A stretch of 17,500 nucleotides of DNA from Salpingoeca rosetta. Taxonomy: Eukaryota > Opisthokonta > Choanoflagellata > Craspedida > Salpingoecidae. The stretch spans positions 756,930 to 774,429 of the forward strand of contig NW_004754903.1 of NCBI RefSeq assembly GCF_000188695.1, given 5' to 3'. A program made the position numbers and the translations under genes. The notes beneath the pieces are model-generated. The model did not search any database. It had not been told where the DNA came from and saw only the letters and a program-made list of their open reading frames with translations. Below, in pieces: positions 1 through 9,690 of this stretch. The first letter of the stretch is position 1; each line of letters begins with the position of its first letter.

Positions 1-100
1 TTGCCCAGGTCAATCGTGCACGCTTCCTTGATCGTCTCGTCGACCTCCGTCGATTCGCCAAAGCCCCTGCATGTAAGTGTGTGTGTGTGTTGTGTGTGTG

Positions 101-151
<51 letters not shown>

Positions 152-1496
152 GTGCGTGGGTGTTTGCAGGGAAGCTTAGGGGTGGGCTGGGAGACATGTG
201 GAGTGCGTTGGCAACATGAAGGACAAGCCCGCACACAATCAAGTTCACACACGCACACTCACGTACACACACAGACACATACACACAGATACATACACAC
301 ACACTGATGCGCACGTACCGTGGGTCCATGTAGACGTGGAAGACGTCGTGGTTGCTTCCTTGGCCCTTCTTGATGCGGTGGTGGATGTCAATGTCCAGGT
401 CAAAGAGGCGAAGGGCAGCTGCTTCCAGCGCACCCATCATGAACATGCTCAGGCCGGCATTGGAGCTGTAGTAGTGCACGGTCATGGAGCCGTCATCGTT
501 GCGGACCGGGCGGATGGAGGGTGCGCGCATCTTGGGGAAGGACGGCGTGAACGACTCGTGCAGGCTGTCCAGGTTCCCCAGGAGCGTGAAGAAGTCGCTG
601 CCGAGCGTGCGCAGGGACGAGCCATACCCGGTCTCCAGGATGCCTGCCAAGAAGAAGCGGCCGGCCTCAAACTTGCAGTCCTCTTGACTGCGGCCAGTCA
701 CCTGTCATTGTGCGATTGCGAGGAGAGGGCGCAGACAAGGCAAGATGGGGCTTGGTAAGGTGGGGATCAATGAGGGCGAGTGAAGTGAACAGGCGGAAAC
801 AGCGAATTGTGCATGCTGTCACACATGGGAATGACAGGGATCAAGTGCCTTGCGCGCTCACGCACAAATTGGCGCGCAAACGACACACGCCATGTTCCGC
901 TTGCAGCTGTTGCTTCAGCCGATCATTACACACACACACACACACATACACACACCCATATCCCATCTCGCATATCATACGCACAAACACAGATCACATT
1001 TTGCACACACATCACATCACGCATCACATCACATCACATCACATCACGTCACACACACACACACACACACACGCACGCAACACAACATCACATCAAGCAC
1101 ACCTTTGCGACAGCTGTAAGGAATGAGCCTGTCTGATCGTTGGAGTAAAACCTGAAGAAGTCATCAGGGCGGCCATCAAAGTCCACCTCCGCCATCACTT
1201 GGGTCAGCAGGTCTTCGCCATCAGGCAAGGACGAGATCCATGCTGTCAGGGCCTAAAGGGTGACATGTGTGACAAGGGGTCCGCATAGCGTGTGAGCCTG
1301 ACATTGCTGTGTTGGTTGGCTTGCTGGTTTACCACAACACAGCAATCGCGCTTGCGATCGCAATCGCACGCGCCAACTTCCGATTGCCACCAGAATCGCG
1401 CGTGCAGACGTTCATGCAGCCAGGACCGAGGGAGGCAGGATCAAGCTTGACTTTACAAGGTTCGATTGATTGTACCTTGTGCAGGAGTCCGTACAT
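1..1496 (-). CDS. H-NOX (HNOB) heme-NO-binding domain protein, 5' part of a soluble guanylate cyclase-like gene; partial at left edge
   Basis: The coding exons are complement(1476..1496, 1103..1252, 319..701, 1..66), with GT/AG introns and consistent phases, giving 206 residues before the window edge. The start MYGLLHK, with A at -3, matches the family's typical MYG start. The H-NOX hallmarks are visible: GYGSSLRTLGSDF (residues 82-94), LDSLHESF with proximal His105, FPKMRAPS (112-119, Pro118) and HYYSSNAGL (133-141). Known H-NOX domains bind heme through that His and a YxSxR motif. Here the motif reads Y134-x-S136-x-N138, so the Arg is lost. The position corresponding to the distal Tyr of O2-binding bacterial H-NOX appears to be Phe, as expected for a protein not selecting O2; this rests on alignment from memory. 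In animals this domain heads guanylate cyclase subunits (NO to cGMP). Whether HNOBA, coiled-coil and cyclase domains follow lies outside the window. An alpha-like or heme-poor subunit is an alternative. Confidence 0.9.
67..318 (-). repeat. Intron 3 of the H-NOX gene, with opposed GT and CA microsatellites
   Basis: The sense-strand donor is GTACGTGCG (plus 318 downward) and the acceptor is ATGCAG (ending at plus 67). On the sense strand a GT-rich tract (plus 243-305) follows the donor and a long CA tract (plus 77-150) precedes the acceptor. The two tracts are mutually complementary and could fold the intron RNA into a hairpin. Confidence 0.85.
702..1102 (-). repeat. Intron 2 of the H-NOX gene, with CA/ATCAC repeats
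   Basis: The 401-nt intron has donor GTGTGCTT at plus 1102 and acceptor ATGACAG at plus 702. Plus 927-1080 holds (CA)n, an ATCAC pentamer array near 1008-1048, and another (CA)n. These are GT-type on the sense strand and abut the donor. I see no coding exon in it. Confidence 0.85.
1253..1475 (-). other. Intron 1 of the H-NOX gene
   Basis: This 223-nt intron separates a 21-nt first coding exon from exon 2. The sense donor is GTACAATC and the acceptor is CCCTTTAG. It lacks microsatellites but holds a 12-bp palindrome, TTGCGATCGCAA (1352-1363), within a run of GCAATCGC-like words. No function is claimed. Confidence 0.8.
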
Positions 1497-1729
1497 CGTG
1501 CTTCACTGAAGAAGGGCAGAAGAAAGAAGGCGACTTGGCGAATGCTGTAGAGGTGTCGCAGGGCGCAGGGCGAATGAGAAATATGGTGTGAGCAGGGCTA
1601 GATCACGCGAGACGTGAGTGATGAGGGACGCTGGTTCAAGTGGGGAATGCAACAAGGCAGTAGCAGGATGGTTGCGTTGGTGTCAGTTCGTATCACTCGC
1701 AAGAGCAGCCACTCATTGTTTAAATGCGA

Positions 1730-1737
1730 TGACGTCA
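1730..1737. promoter_or_regulatory. Perfect palindromic CRE (TGACGTCA)
   Basis: The exact full cAMP-response-element palindrome TGACGTCA lies about 235 bp upstream of the H-NOX start codon. In animals and fungi it is bound by CREB/ATF bZIP dimers. Function here is inferred only from the motif and its position. Confidence 0.45.
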
Positions 1738-1750
1738 CCGTGCAGAAATG

Positions 1751-1785
1751 TCATTGCGTCAGAACACGCAGATATGACGCAATGA
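1751..1785. promoter_or_regulatory. 11-bp perfect inverted repeat of C/EBP-ATF-like half sites
   Basis: TCATTGCGTCA (1751-1761) and its exact reverse complement TGACGCAATGA (1775-1785) are separated by 13 bp. Each arm resembles a composite C/EBP-ATF site. Together with the CRE 13 bp away they form a compact bZIP-like cluster upstream of the H-NOX gene. A cruciform or chance repeat is possible. Confidence 0.4.
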
Positions 1786-2096
1786 TGCGAGGGGAAGAAC
1801 AAAACAACCACCAAACGAACATGAGGCGCATGATGTAGGAGCGGACGGAAGGGGGATGGGACGGTTTATGTGTGCAACAAGGTGTGTAGGTTGCGTGGCC
1901 ACGTGGTGGCGTCGAGAGGAGCACCGAAGACAGGAGAAGGTACACGCAGACCGCCGGAGATGGGAAACCGCAAGAGGTTGCAATGAGGTGGAGGCGAAGG
2001 GCGGAGGGAAGGCAGCCCACAAGCTACAGTAACGAGCCACGCAACCACATGACATGAAGTGGTCGCATCATGTCACGTCATTTGTAACGACACACG

Positions 2097-2213
2097 AAAA
2101 GAAGCACAGACACAGACACAGACACAGACACAGACACAGGCACACAGACACAGACACACACACACGGACAGAGACACACAGACACAAGCACACACACATG
2201 CACGCACACGCAT

Positions 2214-2250
<37 letters not shown>

Positions 2251-2281
2251 TGCACACACACGCACACACGCACGCAGACAC
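2097..2281. repeat. Compound microsatellite (ACAGAC)n / (CA)n / (CACG)n
   Basis: About 185 bp of hexameric CAGACA units pass into pure CA and then CACGCA-type repeats. The tract ends five bases short of the stop codon of the minus-strand membrane gene, so it lies at the start of that gene's 3' UTR or flank (GT-type on its sense strand). Reading frames here encode only His-Thr or Cys-Val runs and are not genes. Confidence 0.95.
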
Positions 2282-2285
2282 ATGA

Positions 2286-5165
2286 CTACTCCTCAAAAGG
2301 GGACATGTATTGGACAGAAGCTGCAATGGCGGCGCCCACAGCAAAGCTTTGCGCAAAGGAAAACAGGAAGCGAAGCAGGCCCGGTTGGGCGGCAGAGGCG
2401 TGCGTGGCATCGAGGTGGAGGCCTCGGGTCAAGGGAACGGCAACCTTGAGCTGGAAGGCGGTGGCAAAGATGACCAGCAGCCACGACACGGTGACGCGCA
2501 GTGCCGTTGCCTCCACGACCCAGAGCGGCAGGAACAGCGGGCCCGCCATGGCCAGCCCAGCCATCGCCGTCACAGCCGCAATGCCGACAGCCTGCGTGTA
2601 GGGGGCGTTGCTGCACAGCATGGCAAAGAGCGTGGCGATGAGGAAGACGTTGAGGGTCTGCACGTTATCGACGGACAGTGCGCCTGCGGCCTGCTCGTCG
2701 CACAGGTCGGCCACCAGCTGGTTGGCGTGCGCACGTGTGCATCGGTCACGCAGCGGGCCGGTGCAGTCAGGGTAGCGCGCAAGCGCGGCCTCGCACGTAT
2801 CGCCGAGCTCGTCCAGGTCTGCGCCCGTCCACAGCAGTGCCGGCAGCGCGTGCACGCCGCCAAACAGGGAGAAGTTGACGTGGGTGACGGCGGTGAGGAA
2901 GAACACGGAGAGCGCGTGCGGGTAGAAGGGGTGGGTGACGCGGGACACGATGGCGGCGGGCACGAGGGCAAGAAACCCCGGCAGGCGGTCCATCAGGGAA
3001 CGCATGGTGACCAGGGCCAGGTACGCGCTGCCAGCCAGGGGGAGGGTGAAGGCCGCAACGTAGAACAGCGACGGCCAGGACAGCACCAGCGCGTGGGCCA
3101 ACACGTAGCAGGCCGGGGCGACCAGGAAGTTGAAGCCGACCACAAGCGACAGCAGGACCGCCGCGTGCGCCAGCGTGTGCCCGTACAGCGCGGTGGCCAG
3201 GCCAGCCACGGCCAGCACGCCGTCACCCACACGGTACCCGTCCCCGTGCTCCTTCAACAGCACACACGCGGCGTCGGAGATGGCCACAAACTGCGCAGAG
3301 TACACATCAAACACGTCAAACGCTGGCACAGCACCGCTGCCACCACTGCTGGTGTCGCTGGTGACAGGGCGCAGCCACGGGTAGGGCCCGTGTGCGGTGT
3401 CGGCGCGCGACGCAAAGAGCGGAGCAACCGCACGCGTGCCTTCGTCGTCCGTATCGCGCGTGGGGGTGGGGAAGGAGAGCAGAAGCACGGTGGCGAGCAC
3501 GTGCGCTGCAAACGTCCACAGCGCAACAGAGGCGAGGGAGAGGCGGGGCGTGACGGCGTGGGCGTGGGCGGTGGCGCGGAGTGCGCGCGATGACGCGAGA
3601 TGCACCCCGACACGATGACCGAGAAACAGGCCCGCGGCCAGCACCAGGGTGACCGGCAGGAGGGGCGCGTTGCCCAGCAAGAGCGATGGCAGCGCCATAA
3701 AATGCGCGAGGACGTGTGTGACCTGTGGGGGCAGGTGCAGCATGTCTGGGAGGCCAGCAATCCAGGATGTGGCTGTTCCCGGGCAGTAGTGGGCGCAGGT
3801 GATGGCGAGCAGGGTGCCTGCAAGCACGGGGTTGAGCAGTAGCGCCAGGAGCGGCCGCGCGTCTCCGGCGAGAACAACGCTGAGCACGCTGTTGAGCAGG
3901 TCGAGGGCGCCCGTCTTGTCTGCGAGCCACAGGGTGGGGCCCCGGAACCTGAGAGCAAGGGTCAGGGCCAGCTGCAGCAGCACCAGCGCCCGCACAAGCT
4001 CCCACACAACGTTGCCGGAGCCAACGAGGAGGAAGTGTGGCAGGGCGCTGGCGTGGGCGTGGGTGTTTGGGACGCCGTCACCGTCGGTGGCCATGAAGGA
4101 CGACGCGTTGGAGAAGAAGAACTGCAGGGCGACCACGGCCATGACCGCCAGCAGGAAGCGCACAACCTTGAACCGAAACAGCTCCACGATGCGCGACTCT
4201 GCAACGCGGTGCACGAGCTGCGGGCTGAGGAGGGTTGCAGCGTGGATGTCGGTTCGCAGCTGCCCGCGCTCGTCCTCCTCCAGCTCCCCCAAGTCCATGG
4301 CACCGCCCTCTGCGAAGGACTCCACCTGACGCCGGTGCACGATGCGGCGGCGCGTGTGCTCGTCGAGCGTGCTCCACTGCTGGCGGAGCTCAAACAGCGC
4401 CTGGCGCGTGTGCTTTGATCGGGTGGCAATGTACTCGTCCTCGCTCATGAGCGGGGTGAACCTGTCCAGGACAGGCGACGAGGCCGGCGTGAAGAAGGAC
4501 GGCTGCGTTGATCCGCGACGCGAGGACAGCGGGGAGGCCAGGAACGAAAAAGACGACGCCAGGAAGGACGTGACGCTGCTGTTCACAACAGTGGTGCTGC
4601 TGAACGTGCTCGCGTTCATGTTGTCCGGCGAATCCGCCTCCTCTTCACCAAAGCCGCCACCAAACTCGCCATTGTTGTTGTGACCGGCGTTCATGATGCC
4701 AGCAGCCACACCCATGTCGTCGTCATCGTCGCTGTCATCGGACAAGGAGGGGATGGGCCTTGTGGTGCCACCAGAGGAGGCCCCAAATCCATTGGTGCTG
4801 TCCGCACCTCGATGCCTGCGCGCTGATGCCGCGGACAGTGGCCGTGGCGCTCGCCTTGGTGGCTGCGACGGTGTCCCTGGTGGGTTCAGGTCGTCTGTTT
4901 CTGTGGACAGCCCGGATGGCATCAGCCAGATGACCGCCTCATACGTGACATGGACAAGGATGAACAGGACCGCGGACGGCGTCCGTGCGTCGGTCAGCAC
5001 GGCCCACACAAAGTCTTGCACGTTGTCAAGCAGCTCCAACAGGCCACCCCAAACAGAGCTCCCGCCTCGGCCTTTGCCTTCGCCTCCTTGCTGCACACTC
5101 ATCAGCACAATCAGGCACATGGACAACACCAGGGCCGCCCAGGCCACTGTCGTCAACTTTAACAT
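2286..5165 (-). CDS. Intronless 959-residue multi-pass membrane protein, family not recognised
   Basis: This is one uninterrupted frame from ATG (5163-5165, G at -3) to TAG (2286-2288). A hydrophobic segment at residues 7-24 looks like a signal anchor or first membrane span, and a second lies at about 64-82. Residues 85-235 are low complexity (Pro/Ser/Arg, then [10 protein letters not shown] and Gly/Asn-rich) and probably disordered. A charged helical stretch (about 243-330, rich in Arg, Glu and Gln) follows. From about 335 to 945 come roughly a dozen hydrophobic spans with short loops. A loop near residues 790-840 has several Cys ([23 protein letters not shown]), suggesting a disulfide-bonded lumenal or extracellular loop. 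The protein ends MSPFEE. No transporter, channel or GPCR signature was identified, so I assign no function. Long overlapping antisense frames are GC-rich shadows. The absence of introns contrasts with its neighbours. Confidence 0.88.
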   Translation of the reverse strand: MLKLTTVAWAALVLSMCLIVLMSVQQGGEGKGRGGSSVWGGLLELLDNVQDFVWAVLTDARTPSAVLFILVHVTYEAVIWLMPSGLSTETDDLNPPGTPSQPPRRAPRPLSAASARRHRGADSTNGFGASSGGTTRPIPSLSDDSDDDDDMGVAAGIMNAGHNNNGEFGGGFGEEEADSPDNMNASTFSSTTVVNSSVTSFLASSFSFLASPLSSRRGSTQPSFFTPASSPVLDRFTPLMSEDEYIATRSKHTRQALFELRQQWSTLDEHTRRRIVHRRQVESFAEGGAMDLGELEEDERGQLRTDIHAATLLSPQLVHRVAESRIVELFRFKVVRFLLAVMAVVALQFFFSNASSFMATDGDGVPNTHAHASALPHFLLVGSGNVVWELVRALVLLQLALTLALRFRGPTLWLADKTGALDLLNSVLSVVLAGDARPLLALLLNPVLAGTLLAITCAHYCPGTATSWIAGLPDMLHLPPQVTHVLAHFMALPSLLLGNAPLLPVTLVLAAGLFLGHRVGVHLASSRALRATAHAHAVTPRLSLASVALWTFAAHVLATVLLLSFPTPTRDTDDEGTRAVAPLFASRADTAHGPYPWLRPVTSDTSSGGSGAVPAFDVFDVYSAQFVAISDAACVLLKEHGDGYRVGDGVLAVAGLATALYGHTLAHAAVLLSLVVGFNFLVAPACYVLAHALVLSWPSLFYVAAFTLPLAGSAYLALVTMRSLMDRLPGFLALVPAAIVSRVTHPFYPHALSVFFLTAVTHVNFSLFGGVHALPALLWTGADLDELGDTCEAALARYPDCTGPLRDRCTRAHANQLVADLCDEQAAGALSVDNVQTLNVFLIATLFAMLCSNAPYTQAVGIAAVTAMAGLAMAGPLFLPLWVVEATALRVTVSWLLVIFATAFQLKVAVPLTRGLHLDATHASAAQPGLLRFLFSFAQSFAVGAAIAASVQYMSPFEE

Positions 5166-5327
5166 CGCTCGTCGTCGATGTGGCGGGGTGGTCTTTGTGG
5201 CAAGGCAGTGGTGGAGGTGGGTTGTGTTGTGTTGTGGAGTGTGTCAGAAAAATGGAGCACGACAGCACATAAAGGAGTTGATTGCGGCTGGAAACGAAAA
5301 CATACAGCACAAATTGTTGCTTGATTC

Positions 5328-5340
5328 TGCTGACTCAGCT
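5328..5340. promoter_or_regulatory. Maf recognition element-like site with AP-1 core
   Basis: TGCTGACTCAGCT matches the T-MARE consensus TGCTGAC/GTCAGCA at all but the last base and contains the AP-1 core TGACTCA. It lies about 165 bp upstream of the membrane-protein start. Function is inferred from the motif alone. Confidence 0.4.
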
Positions 5341-5371
5341 GCCCCAGTGATTGAAGGGAAGTAGGAGCTGA

Positions 5372-5393
5372 CTTCGCCACAGCTTCGCCACAG
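5372..5393. repeat. Two perfect tandem copies of CTTCGCCACAG
   Basis: The 11-bp unit CTTCGCCACAG occurs at 5372-5382 and 5383-5393 with no gap, in the divergent promoter region. It could be a repeated protein-binding site or a simple duplication. Confidence 0.7.
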
Positions 5394-5852
5394 AGAGGGC
5401 GCGATGCGGATTGTTTGTGGTCATTTTTCGCCAATTTTCGAGCCATGATTCTCCTTGCTTGCAAGCATTCGCTGCAGCAGCAGAGGATATGACGATGCGC
5501 ATGCACACAAAAGCCACACAAAACACAGCAGTGACACGTTGCTGAGTACACGGCGATGTTTCGCAACTGCGCTTCCATCGGCGATGTCCCCGCAGAGCAC
5601 TCCCACACGCACACACGCAGGAGAAGCAGAGCGAGTTTGTTTGTTTGTTTTTCCGTCGTGACATCCCCACCGCTGTGGGGCATGCAGAGGAGAATGAAGC
5701 GGGGAATACATGGGCTGTTTTCTCTTTGTTTTGGTTTGTGTTTGCGGCGTGGGGTTGTGCGTCAACAGCCCGCGCCAAAAGGACAGCAAGCATGCATGCC
5801 AGCCAGAAAAGAAGCGAAGAAGGCCGCGCAAGCGCGTTAGCTTCAACTTGCA

Positions 5853-5912
5853 ATGGCAACAACAACGACAACAGCCGCGACAACAATGCCTGTGCCGCCT
5901 TCACAACTTTAG
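5853..5912 (+). other. Possible upstream ORF of 19 codons in the FN3-gene leader
   Basis: ATG at 5853 opens a Thr/Ala-rich reading frame (starting MATTTTTAATT) ending at TAG 5910-5912, about 110 nt before the FN3-gene start. It matters only if the transcript begins upstream of 5853, which cannot be seen here. The run of ACA/ACN codons may simply reflect a CAA-rich leader. Confidence 0.25.
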
Positions 5913-6021
5913 CTGTGGGAGAATTCGTGATGCAGAGCACTTGCGTCGTCGCATTTCTCCTTGCACCAATATCACCACCTGCAACAACACCAGCAACAAC
6001 ACCTGCCTCAGCCAAGCGCCG

Positions 6022-6720
6022 ATGTCTCTGGTATTGCAGCCACGCCCTACACCGAGGGTGCGGCGTGGATGCGTTGCACTCCTGGTTCTGGCAGTGAGCC
6101 TTGGGGTTCTCGCCGTTTCCCATCCACTTCAAGCTAAAGCCCTGAGGTATGCGTGCATGTGCATGTGTGACTGTGACTGTGAGTGTTGTGTGTCTGTGTT
6201 TTTGTGTTGCGTTGTGTTGCATTGTGGCTGTGTCTGTGTTTTGTTGCATTGTGGCTGTGTTTGGTTGGCGTGGACGTATTTGGGTGGCTTGCCACACTGC
6301 CGTCATCGTCGTGTAGTTGCCCTCGCATCACGAGACAGCGCTATCCTCACACCCAACTCGAAACGGCTTGCCTCATTCGTTTTGGCCCCCCCTTCCCTTT
6401 ACGATCCCTCACATGCTTTGTTGCGTGCTTTGATCTTGCTTGTCTGTGTGCTTTGCTGTGTCTCTGTGTGGCGTGTCCTGCGACTGCAGTGCTTCAGCAG
6501 ATTCCTCCTCCCTCCCTCGCCTGCGTCAGCGCCGTGATGTGAGATGCGCACTTGCGCTTTATCGTTTTGATTTGATGATGCACACGTCAAGCGAGTTTGT
6601 GTGGTTTGTGAGCGCGTGGCTCATGTGTCAACTGCGCGTTTTGCTCCGTGTGTGTGTGTGTGTGTGTGTGTGCGTGTGTGTGTGTGCGTCTCTCTCATTC
6701 ACACACGCACACACACACAC

Positions 6721-6753
<33 letters not shown>

Positions 6754-7862
6754 TGCACGCACCCCCTCCTGCACGCAGGTCCCGTCTGCTCCCCCGAGGA
6801 ACCCGACGACCACGCCCACACCTGGTGGCGCGTTTGCCGTTTCGTGGGAGGCGCCCGACCCCGGCACGACCAACGGCGCCATCACCGGGTATGTGATCCG
6901 CATCCGCCCCACCGCTCCACAGCCCCCGACGTGGGCCTACGGCAATGCCAGCCTCGACGCCACGGACGTGGAGGTGTCATCGAGCACCTTCTCCTACACC
7001 CTGGCCGACGAGCTCTCGTTCCCGTTCTCTGGCTACGATGTCGGCGTCGCCGTCAAGAATGCCGAGGGCTTTGGCCCCTTTGCCATGCTCTCCGTCGACC
7101 CGCCAAACAGCATTCCGTCCGGCCAGCCGCGCTCCGTGTCCACGTCCCTCCCACCTGTGGACCCGATGACCTACCCGCCAGACGCGGACGAGGTCATCGT
7201 GCAGTGGACCGTGCCTGCAGGCATCTGGTTCCGCAACGCGCCCGCCATCGGCTTTGACCTCGTGGCCACGCCCGTGCCGGGCAGCACCACGGACGAAGTG
7301 GTGACCGTCCGCTTCCCCAAGCAGTGGCAGGACGGCGACTCGCCCGACGAGCAGCTCACGGCGTCCATCACGGGCCTCACCCCGAACACAGAGTACGTCG
7401 TGCTCGTGTACACGATTGGGCTGGACGGTGACCGCAGCACCGCTTCCTTCATGACCACGGAGAAGACGCGTCCGCACCTGCCCACGGTTGCACCTGCGGG
7501 CCTCAGCGTAGACGACACCTCTGCCACGACCTTCAACCTCTCCTGGGACGCCATGAGTGCCAGCACACCGGGCAGCAATGGCGACATCGTTGGCTATCGC
7601 ATCTACCACGTGCCCACCGCCGACCGCGGCTGCACCAACATGGCCTGCGCCCCACCCACACCCTGCCAGGAGGACCCGCGCTGCGAGTTTGGCGTGTGCA
7701 CGTACACCAACAAGCCCAACTTCACATCCTGTGATGATGGCAACGCCCACACCGTCAGCGACCACTGTGAGGCCGGCGCATGCATCGGCACCCTCGTCAA
7801 CCAGCACATCGATCAGCAGCCCGTGCACCGCCACATTTACATGAACGTGAGTATTTTGTTTG

Positions 7863-7895
<33 letters not shown>

Positions 7896-8138
7896 TTGTG
7901 TGTGTGCGTGTGTGTGTCTGTGTGTGTGCGTGTGTGCGTGCGTCTGTTTGCGTGCTGCGCCTGTGCTTGTGAATGCGAGCTAATTTTGCGCTCGCTGCTT
8001 TCCTTGATTTGCAGACGCGCAGCCATGGCGGAGGATATATGCCTCGACTCGGCGAGTTCTGGTGAGGACGGATGCAACAGCCGGGGAGAGGGTTGAGTCG
8101 AGTTTTGGTCGCTTGCGTGTCGTTTTCGCACACACACG

Positions 8139-8194
<56 letters not shown>

Positions 8195-9564
8195 CACTCA
8201 CACACACACACACACTCACACACACACACACTCGAACGCACACACGCACGCACGCACGCGCTCGCAGGTACCCTTCTTGGAGTGGCTCCAGCGTCTACAG
8301 ATATGCAGAGGATGGCACGTACAAGACCAACTTTGGCACCAGCTCAAGTCAGATCATGCAGCTGTGGGGCGAGCCTGACTCGCTGTACTACTACACCGCC
8401 AACTGGGGGTACAATTACTGCCGCAAGATTGGGCCCTTCCCCAGCACCAGCGTGAGGTGGACGTACACCCCGTCCCCTGCCACCACCGTCGGAGGCATCG
8501 CAACAGACAGCAACTACGCATACTGCATTCAGAACGGGCGATCCACTGTGCACGTGCTCAACAAGGAGACCGGCTCGCTCGTCCGCACGTTTGACCTGAC
8601 TGGCGGCAGCATCGGCAGCCTCAACGGTGGCTTTGCAGTTGTCAACGACAAGATCTACTACGGCACTGGCCAGTACTTCTACCGCCACAACCTGGAGGAT
8701 GGCACCTTTGATGGCTTCAGGTGTGTGTGTGTGTGTGTGTGTGCGTGTATGGAGTTGTACGCGAATGGTTGGACGTGCGTGTGCGTTTGCATCAGCCCTA
8801 ATGTCATGAAGCTGATGCAGTGACACTCACATGCTGTCGCCTATCCTTCCACTTGTTCTCAGGTTCCAAACCATTCAGACCATCAGCAACATGGCATTCA
8901 CGGGTCAGGACTTGTGCATCAGCCCCAACAGCGATAACGTGTATTGCTATCAGGTGCGGTCATGTGTGCGTGTGTGTGTGCATCTATGTGTGTGCGTGTG
9001 CGTGCGTGCGTGCGTGCGTGCGTGCGCGCGTGTGTGTGCTTATTCATTGAAATGCTTCACGCTGTCACCCCTCCCCCCCAATTTCCTCGTCCTCCACACT
9101 CCCTGCTTCGCTTCAACGGCCTCATTCACATGACACCACTCTGCTTCAACTCACACCGCCCCTCAGGTCATCTCACACAACATCTGGAAGCCCGACGATG
9201 GCGCACATCTGCTGGACACCGTCAACGCATACACTTCACTGTATGTTCATATCTAGCGTTCCAGCGCTGTGCGTGGCACACATGTACTTGGTGTGCATTG
9301 TGTGCAGTTGTGCATCGTGCGCACACGTGATTTGTGCAATTGTGTTTGTTATTGTGTTCATTGTGTTCATTGTGTGCGTGGTGTGCGTGTGCGCTGCCCT
9401 CGTCGTGTCTTCTCATCTCTGGTGCCTTTCGTCTTCCTTCTCTTTTCCCTTCCCAATCTCCGCAGGTCCATGAACACACGCTCCTACGCCGGCGGCTTTG
9501 CGCCCATGCACCGAGAATACTGGTGCGTGCCTTGAGAGCAACCGCCCTGAATACCCTCAAGCCG

Positions 9565-9641
<77 letters not shown>

Positions 9642-9643
9642 CG

Positions 9644-9690
<47 letters not shown>

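Larger units (their letters stand above)
1497..2285. other. Intergenic region: H-NOX gene promoter side and 3' flank of the membrane-protein gene
   Basis: This 789-bp gap separates two minus-strand genes. It contains the 5' leader and presumed promoter of the H-NOX gene, a cluster of bZIP-like sites at 1730-1785, about 270 bp of unremarkable sequence, and the microsatellite at 2097-2281. I see no conserved protein in any frame and no RNA gene. Confidence 0.7.
5166..6021. promoter_or_regulatory. Divergent intergenic region between the membrane-protein gene and the FN3 gene
   Basis: These 856 bp separate two divergently transcribed genes and should contain both promoters and 5' UTRs. Visible elements are a Maf/AP-1-type site (5328-5340), two tandem 11-bp repeats (5372-5393), a 12-bp palindrome TGCTTGCAAGCA (5456-5467), a GTTT run (about 5636-5650), a 6-bp-arm inverted repeat CCCCAC/GTGGGG (5665-5680) and a CAA-rich stretch (5850-6005) typical of an unstructured leader. 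I see no TATA box I would defend. Confidence 0.6.
7823..9240 (+). other. Beta-propeller-like domain, copy 1
   Basis: Exons 3 (end) to 7 encode about 250 residues with short repeated beta segments: [78 protein letters not shown] and [16 protein letters not shown]. The recurring 'G-G-x-A-hydrophobic-D-Y/x-Y' strands with turn motifs suggest four to six propeller blades of PQQ/NHL-like type. The fold is inferred from pattern only. Confidence 0.6.

Noticed and set aside
77..305. Cys-Val and His-Thr reading frames over GT/CA tracts, here and throughout the window
   Set aside because: They are direct translations of dinucleotide repeats, are open on both strands, and lie inside introns.
1352..1363. 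TTGCGATCGCAA palindrome as a regulatory site
   Set aside because: It lies in an intron among similar GCAATCGC words, and I know of no factor to support it.
2310..3593. 427-codon plus-strand frame antisense to the membrane-protein gene
   Set aside because: Composition is Arg/Gly/His-rich with no hydrophobic or domain pattern. It mirrors the GC-rich codons of the real minus-strand gene.
5665..5680. CCCCAC/GTGGGG inverted repeat as a terminator
   Set aside because: A 6-bp stem in a eukaryotic divergent promoter has no terminator meaning and is short enough to be chance.
5710..6021. Extending the FN3 protein N-terminally in the open frame upstream of 6022
   Set aside because: The upstream part is repeat-like and lacks coding character. 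Starting at 6022 gives a proper signal peptide.
6977..8197. 406-codon minus-strand frame across the FN3 exon and a CA tract
   Set aside because: It crosses a spliced intron and microsatellite of the opposite-strand gene. The plus-strand frame encodes clear FN3 domains.
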